From: Paralithodes platypus
Lineage: Eukaryota; Arthropoda; Malacostraca; Decapoda; Lithodidae
Length of the DNA: 64,000 nt
NCBI GenBank assembly: GCA_032716605.1
Contig: CM064485.1
Coordinates: 36,631,158-36,695,157, forward strand
Direction: 5' to 3'
The position numbers were made by a program, and so were the translations under genes. The notes beneath the pieces were generated by a model. That model worked only from the letters and a program-made list of their open reading frames with translations, made no database searches and was not told the DNA's origin. How positions within the stretch are numbered: position 1 is the stretch's first letter; each line of letters starts with the position of its first letter. Shown here piece after piece: positions 55,831-64,000 of the stretch.

Positions 55831-56095
55831 TACTCTGTGTAACTCTCTAACCCAAGATAGAAACGTTAATCTCAATCTTTCTTCTATTCAACAGCTGAGC
55901 TCTGGAACTCTCTCCCAGAATCAGTCTTTCCCTCTTCCTATGACATAAATTGCTTCAAACTCTGTGTGTCCAGGCATTTTGGATCGAACGTCCCTTGATT
56001 TTGGCCCTGTCATTCTTTCAATTCTGGGGGAGGCACTCGCCACAGGCAGTTCTGCCTTTTGTCTCCCTCATTCACATAAAAACCAACACAAAAAC
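54495..56095 (+). mobile_element. LINE J2 copy 4, with large internal deletion
   Basis: The endonuclease part joins the RT palm through a deletion of about 1 kb at about 54965 (linker ...EALRQYF jumping to ...SVPLSLIS). The 3' end is complete: SLRRNV-like region (55690-55740), GGGGGAGGCACTCGCCACAG and CTTTTGTCTCCCTCATTCAC. Confidence 0.88.
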
Positions 56096-56304
56096 TAAAA
56101 ACTTGCACCCTATTTTATTCAGTTTTGAATACAGCTGACATTGTTAGAGGGTTAATTGCAATATTTCTTATCCCTTTGATTTATTTAGGTCCTTCCTAAG
56201 CCGAGTGAATATATCTGAGAGTAGCATTAATAAAGTACAGATCCCGTCGTTTGAGTGCATGTATAAATATTGTGAGACTTACGTTGTGTGTAGGCGAACA
56301 ATGA

Positions 56305-56604
56305 TTAACCCTTACTGTACCAGAGGATATTACCATAAATGTACCGTCCAGTACCAGGCAATGTAGCCAAAATGGCTTCAGAGGAAAGATAGAACAACCT
56401 CCCACTTCAAAAATTGATAAAGCACTGGCCCAGACAGCCTGTGGAGGGGAGGGTCTGTACGCAGCCGGATACCTTACCCTCTACGCATGCGCGAAAATGT
56501 AAGCCTCCCTTGGCCCCGCCCCAAAAAACAGCTGACGTACATAACAATCAAACAGCTGACGTACATAAACAAACAAAATCCGTGACAAGGAAAGATAGGG
56601 TTAA
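56305..56604. mobile_element. TTAA MITE T3-like, copy c
   Basis: A 300-bp element bounded by TTAA (56305-56308 and 56601-56604). Ends: TTAACCCTTACTGTACCAG and, on the other strand, TTAACCCTATCTTTCC. It contains two direct copies of AACAGCTGACGTACATAA about 24 bp apart (about 56529 and 56553) and two copies of GTACCAG(A/G). Grouping with T3 rests only on the TTAACCC ends. Confidence 0.65.
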
Positions 56605-58084
56605 TTGACCATTTGCGAGTTTCAGGCTATAAGGAAGTTGTAGCAGTAAACATGGACATACAAGTTATTCAATAATAATGTAGGTTTCTGATTGATGAAT
56701 AGTAGCCTATGTTGAATTGAGTTTGATGCAAGTGGTCAAATTGCCCACACAGCCCTACAACCAACAATCACAATAATAAACTATTAGACACCACAACCCT
56801 CCAAGCAAACTGCACATTTAAAAAATAAGAATAGGCTATATAAATATACTAGTAACAATGAATTAATCCAAATTTCATGACTAGCAATCAGAAACTCTTA
56901 TTAAATGAGGCTATGCATACTAATTCTGGTAATTATAGGGAAAAGGCTCGCACACTTATTTTTCATGCTTTTTCCTCCAGATTTTGAGAAATTAGTGTTT
57001 TCATGGGTCAAGTTATCTCACACTCCAGTGTGGGATACAAGTTGGGTTGAGAGAGGCTTTGCCCCCTCCCCCCATGACTTATTGAAATAATCATCTTTGT
57101 TGTCAGCAGGGGTAAATATCGGTTATACTTCATAATGAAGACGTTTGTAAACAATGAGGACGTCCAAGGAAGTTCTGGGAGTGATGGGATTGCATTTTTT
57201 CCAGTAATATTGGGTTTTATAAATGTGATAACAATAATTCTCCTATATTGGATTATACTTGAGTATGTATCAGGATTCCATAGACCTAATAAATTGTACC
57301 TAATACATTATATAAGGCGGCGAACCTTTTCCAAATAATTATTGGTAGGCCTATATATTTATTTACTACTAAAGCAAGTTGTCAATAATAACAGTGTTAA
57401 GTCTATCCATTCCATAGCCCTGCTCATTATTCCCAATATCGTATTTAGCTTATTCAATCTTAGGCTATGCTATGTAATATGGAAATGTGGGCTTACAAGT
57501 TTGGACTGGGCATAGCTGGAGGAGCCTATACATATTAGCTCAACCTTAACCATTCCTGGAGTAGGATATCCATCAATGTTGTGTTATGTAGGAATGTTAG
57601 TCCTATTAAAGTAAAGTGGGAATGAGTTGTGTTACCGGGCGTACGTCGCGTAAACACTTAAGTTGATGTCAAACAGCGGGGGTGTGGGGGCGGCAGTCCC
57701 CACACATAATACTAGGATAAGTTAGGTAAGGTTGTTAGGTTAGGCTAATGTCCTTTCAAAGGGGTATAGTAAACACTAGGACATACCCGGTCAGAGGTAG
57801 GTGATATGCCCGATAACACAAATCTTGCCGTAAAGTGTTATGTATAGTCACTAACAACCTTTCAATGTGGCTCTGTCATTAGGCCAAATAATTAAATTGA
57901 TTTATCATAATTATTCTAGGGCCTCTTATTCTTACTCAGCATGCACAGGCTGAGCACAGCCTCGCTTGGTGTCATTACTATTCTTGGGCAAGATCGCTAG
58001 TACCGGGAGCAATCCTATCCTAACTTCCCTATTTAGTAAGTACGGTAACATTGAACAATACACCAATTTCTTCAAGCAGAATCC
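56605..58084. other. Unassigned spacer; Helitron-like terminus
   Basis: No gene supported. GTGTGGGG(8-nt loop)CCCCACAC at 57682-57705 followed by ATAATA and CTAG (57712-57715) looks like a Helitron 3' end. Degenerate TTAGG motifs follow (57718-57750). Confidence 0.4.
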
Positions 58085-60939
58085 CCTACTCTCCTTTTTT
58101 TGACAGAGACTCAAGTAACATCCACATCTGACACGTCTAGATTTAATTTTCCAGGTTATCAACTGCTCCAAAATTTCAGACCTAAAGGAGGTGTATGTTG
58201 CTTCGCAAAATCTGAAATTGCCCTGGAGGAGGTTACTAGTTTCAATTGTCCCTATTTTGATTATTCTATATACAAATTAATTTCTGATGGTAAATTTAAA
58301 TACATATGTTGCATCTACCGTTCCCCAAATACTCCTCCAGAGCAAAGTCTTTTTGATTCTCTGTCCTCACAACTCAGTGTCCTCAACTTAAATGCTTCTT
58401 CTGAAATCACTGTGTTGGGTGATTTTAATGTCCATAATGTTGAATGGCTCACTCATTCAGCCAGGACTGATGATGCTGGTCTTGAATGTGAGCTATTTGC
58501 AGACTCATTTAATCTCACTCAACTAGTCAACCAACCCACCCGTGTACCAGATAATCCTAATCATAATTCACACCTACTGGACTTATTTTTAACAACCAAT
58601 TCAGAAAATTATGATGTTACAGTGAGGTCCTCGCTTGGATCTTCTGATCACTGTCTGATACAGGCCACCTGTCTATCACCTACCACACCTTCCCACTCTG
58701 AACCTGTTTTGGTGACTAAATGGCATTACGATAGGGCAGACTGGGAGGGTCTTCAAGGTTTCTTTATTGATATTCCCTGGACCTCTTTCTTTTCTAATGA
58801 TGCACACTCCACCTTGAGCCACATACAAGATTTTGTAAAAATTGGAATGGAAACTTTTATTCCTCATCAAAAGTACAGTAAAAGATCTAATTCACCTAAA
58901 TGGTTTGACCATAATTGTGCTAGAGTAACTGAACAAAAAGCAATAGCCTACAATGCATACACAAGATCAAAAACTCATGAAGCCTTTAATTACTTTAGAA
59001 ACATCAGAAATCATGCCAAAACTGTATTAAACCTAACTAAATCAAACTTTCTCCACAAGCAGGCAAATAAACTTCTAAATAATCCAAATGATAACAAAAT
59101 ATTTTGGTCTACTCTTAACTCATTTAAATCCAACTTCACTACTGCTTCATCCATTCCACCATTAAAATCTCCGACTGGCAATCTTGTAAGTGACCCACGA
59201 GGTAAAGCTAACCTTCTTGCGGATATTTTCTCCACCAACTCAACCTTAGATGAAATAAATCAAGATGTCCCTGTACTTAATTTTAATTCGCCTGAAATTC
59301 CCTCACTTAAGATCCACACCAGACATGTCAAAACTATTTTGCAGAATCTCTCAGTAGATAAGGCTCCTGGTCCAGATGAAATTCCTCCAATAGTACTTAA
59401 GAATTGCTCCTTGGTGCTCGCTCCTGTATTGGCAATTTTTTCCGTCTGTGTACTCATACCTCATGCTTCCCAGTACCCTGGAAAGAAGCAAACATCCATC
59501 CAGTTCCTAAAAAAGGTGCCTCTTCAGATCCATCAAACTACAGACCAATAGCTATAACTTCCACTCTTGGTAAAGTCTCTGAAATTATATTAAATAATCA
59601 CATAATTAAGCATCTTGAGAATAATAAATTAATCAGTGATAGGCAATATGGTTTTAGACGATGTCGATCAACTGCAGACATGCTTTGCCTTCTTACGCAT
59701 CAAATCAACCAAGCTACAGACCAACATGGTGAAACACATACAATAGCACTGGATATATCAAAGGCATTTGATAGAGTCTGGCATCAATCCTTATTGTCGA
59801 AGATGTCACACTACGGCCTTGCATCATTAGTTCCACTAATTTCTTCTTTTCTTCTTAACAGAAAAATACGTGTAATGGTAGATGGCCTTTATTCTCAATT
59901 TCACTCAATAAATGCTGGTGTTCCCCAGGGATCAGTTTTGGCCCCAATTCTGTTCCTCATTCATATCAATGATCTCATATCTACCACTCATAATCCAATA
60001 CATTCCTACGCAGATGACTCAACACTCCACAGTTCCTTCACATTTACCAATTCTTTCACCCAACCCGATCTTATAAATTCAAAAATAAACACTGCAATTT
60101 CTCTGAACCAGGACCTTTCTAGAATTAATGAATGGGGACAAAAGAATCTAGTTTCCTTTAATGCACAGAAAACCAAATACATTCAATTTTCTAACCGACA
60201 GAATCTCACTGACTCCCATATATTTTTTTAATGATGTAAATATTCCCACTTCCCCTAGTATTGACATTCTCGGTGTAACATTAACTACTAACTTGAGCTG
60301 GACACATTATGTTAGAAGCATTGCTAAGAATGCCTCTAAAAAACTGACACTCCTGTACAGAGTTCGAGAATTCTTCACTGACGAGCAGTTGGCCGTGATA
60401 TATAAAAGTCATGTGCGTTCTCAGATGGATTACTGTTCACCTCTGTGGGGTGGAAGTGGAGTGGTTGCATTGAGGCAGTTGGACAAAATTCAAAATAAAG
60501 CTATTAGATTAATCAATAACCCTGCAATCACACAGGACCTTCCTACATTATCCATACGAAGAAACGTTGCATCCCTTGCATTATTCTACAGATATTTTCA
60601 CAGCAATTGTTCCGAGGAACTTGCTTCAATTGTGCCGCCTCTCCACATCTTTCCCCGTAGAACTAGGGCAGCTGAGAGCGCCCATGAATTTACACTTTCT
60701 CCTCCACAATGCAGAACTTCTGCTTATCAGAATTCAATTATCCCCAGAGCTACTACTCTTTGGAATTCACTTCCCTCGAATTGCTTTCCACAAACTTACA
60801 ATCTACAAATGTTTAAATCCAGTTGTTACAAACATTTTATGAATGGAGGATGCCTTTAGGCACATGGACCTTTTTGTTTTATCTGTGTTTTTCCTTCCTC
60901 CGTTCATTGTCTCTTAAAAAAAAAAAAAAAAAAAAAAAA
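58085..60939 (+). mobile_element. LINE J1 copy 3, longest copy
   Basis: Starts within the endonuclease and ends with an A24 tail (60916-60939). It is nearly identical to copies 1 and 2 over their whole length. Only the 5' end of the endonuclease is missing. Two small frameshifts are the main damage. Confidence 0.92.
58100..60859 (+). pseudogene. J1 endonuclease-RT, two frameshifts
   Basis: The frame from about 58085 opens with the endonuclease (FLTETQ, CIYRSPNTPPEQSLFD, VLGDFNVHNVEW, QPTRVPDNPNHNSHLLDLF, SLGSSDHCLI), the linker (KWHYDRADWEGL, SPKWFDHNC, ARVTEQKAIAYNAY) and RT start DKAPGPDEIPP. It breaks near 59437, where the GGCAA(T)nCCG segment differs in length from copy 1. The second frame has VPKKG, SDRQYGFRRCRS, ALDISKAFDRVWH, GVPQGSVLAP and the intact catalytic SYADDST, to 60231. 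An extra T in a T-run shifts into the last frame, ending IFPRRTRAAES and MNGGCL at 60859. Confidence 0.92.
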
Positions 60940-61177
60940 TATTCTTAACCGGAAAATATTACGGAGATGACCACAAATGTTTTCATGGTTTATTTTTTCG
61001 GTTTTAGGTAGTTTTCATCAATATATAGTGGTTTAAATGGCTTACAATCCTCGTAAACTATTTTCCCCCCATTATCTAACGATCTTAAACACTTGGTTCG
61101 ATGTACGTTTGTTTCAGAGCATTTTCAGCATTTATTTTGCCCGTAGGGGACCTAATTAGAGCTTTACCACCGTTTAT

Positions 61178-61210
<33 letters not shown>

Positions 61211-61959
61211 CAGGAGCTATCGTGGTCTAGCGGGGCTAAGGTCATGTAGATCATGAACTGAAGAAAACAAGCAATGTCTATATTAAGTAATTTATTGTAT
61301 TTAAACACCAACTCTTAATACATTTATGGTTATAACTAATTAAAGTATGCAATCAATAAACATGTGTCCAGTATTTCAGATGCGATGCCAGGGTCCCCAA
61401 AGGGATAAATGAAAAATCAGCATAGCATGGACAAGTTACCCCTAACAAATGAAACCCTTAACTAACTAAATTTATCATACAAATAAGATAGGCAGAAGAC
61501 AAAGGTAATAGTTATCAATCCTTTTAATTATAATTATAATGTAAAACTTGCAAAATAAACAAACCAAAATGTTTATGAATACAGTAAAAAGACAAATAAC
61601 TACAGTAAGTGGAAACAACGCTTAAGTAAAATAATTATTTATAAATAAAAGAATACAATCCACCACATAGGGTGTACATTAATACATGCGCAAGTTAACT
61701 TGCAAAATAAACAAACAAAAACTTATACGAACGCATTTTTATGTTTCCGATATATTCAGAGTTTATTATCAATAAGGAAGGTCTATTCTACTGTATTTAT
61801 ATATTGACTCATGCAAAGTATCTAATGGGTTTCTAACTTCCAATGAACAGACCAAGCTACACAAACATAATTATACAAAAAACTGAGTTTAATTTAATAA
61901 GCTATACATACACCTTACAATGGGTTAGCATGTCAATTTACTAACTTGAGGCTTAAGAC
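60940..61959. other. Unassigned AT-rich sequence; poly(T)
   Basis: A T-run of about 29 at 61182-61210 may be the tail of a minus-strand retroposon (followed by GGAGCTATCGTGGTCTAGCG, weakly tRNA-like). No gene. Confidence 0.5.
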
Positions 61960-62250
61960 TATTCACCAAGGTGGTAATACATTACATACATACATTACAT
62001 AACATTTTAAGACTGAGTGTTCCACACATACGTGCAATTTCAGTCTCTTGTCCTAATGGCAGCGTTCCAGGCAACCCTGTTAAAGGCTGCTTCACTTGTC
62101 AAGTTCTTGGATTTGAGATCAGCACGAATAGTCTGATCCCAGGTCTTCCTCGGTCCACCCCTTGATCGTTTACAATTTAGAAGTATGGCTAAAAGACTCC
62201 TGGCATGCTGTCTAGTAAACAATTTACAACCATTTATCTCCCTAAACAAT
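61960..62250 (-). pseudogene. LINE E C-terminal scrap
   Basis: Minus-strand frame 62249-62040 has RSRGGPRKTWDQTIRADLKS and NRVAWNAAI, the C-terminal signature (GRPRKTW...DLK...RxxWR) of endonuclease-RT LINEs. It belongs to a family not otherwise present here. 5' parts are missing. Confidence 0.6.
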
Positions 62251-62329
62251 TAATCACACTACAAGATTATGTATTGCAGAATTAGTATGTACTGTATGTA
62301 TATACTCAGGCACATACTTAGATAGATAG

Positions 62330-62700
62330 AGGAATGACTATAGATCAGGCAAGAGAAGTGGTAATGAATAGAAATGAATGGAGAATGCTAGTAAATATAT
62401 GAGTGTAAACGAGGTCGTTTGGGAGAGAGGGTCATGCACCAGTTGGACTAGATAATATTCCGTCAGGCGCCTGGTCCGGGGAGCCGGTAGTAATGAAGGG
62501 TACGCCCGGAAGCACAGTGGGTGGGCTTGTGGTGGCGGCTCCGCTGCGGGTCTGCCTGTAGAAATCGGAGCCTTCTAGCTGGGGACCCCAAATAGACCTG
62601 GATCTCTGGGTATTTCTCCTGGATGACCTAGATGTGTGATTTTATGTTTTGTTCGGGCTCTGTCTCGAGTCACCCCCCCCCCCCATCCAAAAAAAAAATG
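62330..62700 (+). mobile_element. LINE B copy 2, 3' end only
   Basis: Starts in the last codons of LINE B (GAGGAATGACTATAGATCAG equals the RGITIDQ codons) and follows the whole B 3' untranslated region (AGTTGGACTAGATA, TCAGGCGCCTGG, GGTGGGCTTGTGG, TGACCTAGATGTGTG, CTGTCTCGAGTC), ending in C and A runs near 62695. It confirms the 3' boundary of B copy 1. Confidence 0.85.
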
Positions 62701-62938
62701 GGTAAGTGCCAGAGTATATACATACATAATTAGTAACTACCTGTATACAATATTAACAATTTCAGTGTGAAGATGACCTGTTCACTCTATTCTGTATGTG
62801 AAGGTTAGAGTGCTGTCGATTAAAAAAAAAGTGCTTGCTGTATAGGCCTAGTTAAAAGCTTTTGTGTGAGGTTTGTACAAGTTTGTACTGCCTTTACCAT
62901 GTGATCATCCTTTACAGGCCCCAATAGTATCGCTAGTA

Positions 62939-63170
62939 TCAGTAGCTATGCTCATATTCAATTTCACCTTGAGACACTGCAGGGATACTTATTGTACTAT
63001 CATGTGTTCTTAGTAAACTATCACTTATTTGACGCCTAACTTTAGTACTAGGCTTCTTAAAACTCGCACTATCATCCTTTGCCTTTCTTTTCTTCTGGGT
63101 TGAATAGAGTTTTTGTTGTTTAATTGTATTTTTATTGACAGGTTCTTTTAGTGTTGTTGTATCTAGTCTA
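62939..63170 (-). other. Possible displaced C-terminus of the SWIM gene
   Basis: On the minus strand, in another frame than the gene above it, sequence with coding character runs from ATTLKEP through STQKKRKAKDD and KKPSTKVRRQISDS to a TGA at 62941-62939. The Lys/Arg cluster could be a nuclear signal. If real, the gene was frameshifted or interrupted by the 111-bp repeat expansion. Confidence 0.35.
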
Positions 63171-63468
63171 GAGGAAGTTTACTCGTACTACAGGGATATT
63201 TGGTGGCTGCATCCATTACAGCATTTTACTTGGCTTGCAATTGTTTTGACAGGTTCTTTTAGTGTTGTTGCATCTAGTCTAGAGGAAGTTTACTCGTACT
63301 ACAGGGATATTTGGTGGCTGCATCCATTACAGCATTTTACTTGGCTTGCAATTGTTTTGACAGGTTCTTTTAGTGTTGTTGCATCTAGTCTAGAGGAAGT
63401 TTACTCGTACTACAGGGATATTTGGTGGCTGCATCCATTACAGCATTTTGCTTGGCTTGCAATTGTTT
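63137..63468. repeat. Triplicated 111-bp tandem repeat
   Basis: Three units of 111 bp (starts 63137, 63248, 63359), each beginning GACAGGTTCTTTTAGTGTTG. Units differ at two or three positions only. 111 is a multiple of three, so the plus-strand frame stays open through all three, but that frame is the antisense of the gene end. Confidence 0.97.
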
Positions 63469-64000
63469 CACAGACTTTAAAACCTGCAAATCACTAACGG
63501 ACTCACATTTGGCTGTCAATGATAAAAATGTCTCCCTAATATCTTGTTGTTCTTCGCTGACGAGTGTATTTGTGGTTGATGGATTATGGCAAACTATCTC
63601 TTGAAGCATCTCAATTTCATCAGCTGGATCTTTGGGTTTCAGTGGTTCACGGTTATGTGTAGCTTTATTGAACTCGACAACAGCATGAATATGCTTACAT
63701 GTGGTTTGCCTCTCTCCATTGTCCTCACATGAGCAAGAATACATACACCTGCACACATTACAATAAGGGCATCGCTCTCGACATTTTACACACCTTAGGT
63801 CATTTGTCTCTACCTTGTATTTCTTGTTCTTATATATTGCTGAATGTACAATGAAAATTCCATGATCTTCTGGATACACTTCTAGACCTTCCCCTTGTCT
63901 ATGCCGCTCACTCAACTTCACATGTCCTTTACTAACAGTTCTTCTCTTAAGAAGGTTTATCATTCTTGAGTAGAGTTTGTCATTTACCATTTTCTCAAGT
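63385..64000 (-). CDS. SWIM zinc-finger protein, 3' part (gene runs off window)
   Basis: Minus-strand frame open to the window edge, with an in-frame ATG at 63990 and stop at 63387-63385. Counting from that Met (201 aa): Cys pairs at 67/70 and 74/77/80/82, then a SWIM motif C86-x-C88-x9-C98-x-H100 in MYSCSCEDN...TTCKHIH. An acidic/polar tail with ADEIEMLQEI and VKQLQAKQNAV follows. SWIM fingers bind DNA or protein; in arthropods this Cys-rich block before a SWIM finger is common at the C-terminus of MULE-type transposase-derived proteins. The frame is clean, unlike the LINE remnants. The last 24 codons and stop lie in a 111-bp unit that is triplicated downstream. Domestication or transposon origin cannot be decided, as the N-terminal part lies outside. 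Confidence 0.7.
   Translation of the reverse strand, partial: LEKMVNDKLYSRMINLLKRRTVSKGHVKLSERHRQGEGLEVYPEDHGIFIVHSAIYKNKKYKVETNDLRCVKCRERCPYCNVCRCMYSCSCEDNGERQTTCKHIHAVVEFNKATHNREPLKPKDPADEIEMLQEIVCHNPSTTNTLVSEEQQDIRETFLSLTAKCESVSDLQVLKSVKQLQAKQNAVMDAATKYPCSTSKLPLD

Noticed and set aside
57135..57338. 67-residue ATG frame with one hydrophobic segment (VITIILLYWIILEYV)
   Set aside because: Length is within chance for this AT content; no homology recognised, no splice or promoter evidence. Not reported as a gene.
63135..63497. 120-residue plus-strand frame with three 37-residue repeats
   Set aside because: It is the antisense of the 111-bp triplication at the end of the SWIM gene. The minus-strand frame has the domain evidence.

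Overview
The window looks like a repeat-dense, AT-rich intergenic stretch of a metazoan nuclear genome. A decapod crustacean or other arthropod is the best guess, from the set of non-LTR families, the long (TA)n, (GA)n and (AAC)n tracts, the tRNA-derived SINEs and the degenerate TTAGG-like motifs. This is inference; no marker gene fixes the taxon. There is no prokaryotic gene organisation and no CRISPR. Almost every long open frame is either a decayed retrotransposon or an artefact of simple repeats. The only plausible non-LINE protein gene is a SWIM zinc-finger gene running off the right edge (62939-64000, minus).

LINE families, named here for convenience: J1 (Jockey/CR1-like; 126-1938 +, 35326-37461 -, 58085-60939 +); J2 (a relative; 11948-12478 +, 33816-39565 - in pieces, 48835-50885 +, 54495-56095 +); J3 (20988-22180 -); G (L2/CR1-like, near full length, 5134-7720 -); B and C (endonuclease-RT families of RTE-like type; B 2040-5031 - and 62330-62700 +; C 3419-3964 -, 31441-31800 -, 45838-47592 +); D (related to the craniofacial-development-protein-2-like LINE; 27088-30230 -); E (61960-62250 -, C-terminal scrap); F (two 3' ends). 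All copies carry stops, frameshifts or truncations. J1 copies differ so little that J1 was recently active.

DNA elements: a PIF/Harbinger-like element (9227-10990) with TAA duplication sits inside a 24-bp satellite. A hAT-like element (23916-24673) has an 8-bp duplication. A 1.8-kb foldback element (41926-43715) contains palindromes within palindromes. At least twelve short elements bounded by TTAA fall into four families (T1: 4 copies; T2: 1; T3: 3; H: 4 clear). No TTAA-specific transposase is present, so they are probably mobilised in trans by a piggyBac-like (or Kolobok-like) enzyme elsewhere.

Tandem arrays: a 24-bp unit (9201-9226 and 10991-11585), a 49-bp unit with six-unit higher-order structure (13570-14976), a 47-bp unit (17371-18028), and a decayed purine-rich array (40310-41800). 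SINEs: S1 (about 510 bp, tRNA-like head; 13043, 18640, 39869, 47593 and a broken pair at 43745) and S2 (51030-51790 and the window start).

Layout: nested LINEs (0-8 kb); satellites, Harbinger and H elements (9-18.5 kb); SINE, J3, T1 and hAT (18.6-25 kb); low complexity and LINE D (25-33 kb); a nest of J2 hosting J1 and two T1 (33.8-39.6 kb); purine array and foldback (40-43.7 kb); C, S1, J2 and S2 (45-52 kb); T1, J2 and T3 (53-57 kb); J1 (58-61 kb); LINE scraps and the SWIM gene (62-64 kb). The strongest candidates for something undescribed are the T1 elements, whose paired palindromes 44 bp apart change together between copies, and the H/foldback hairpin elements.
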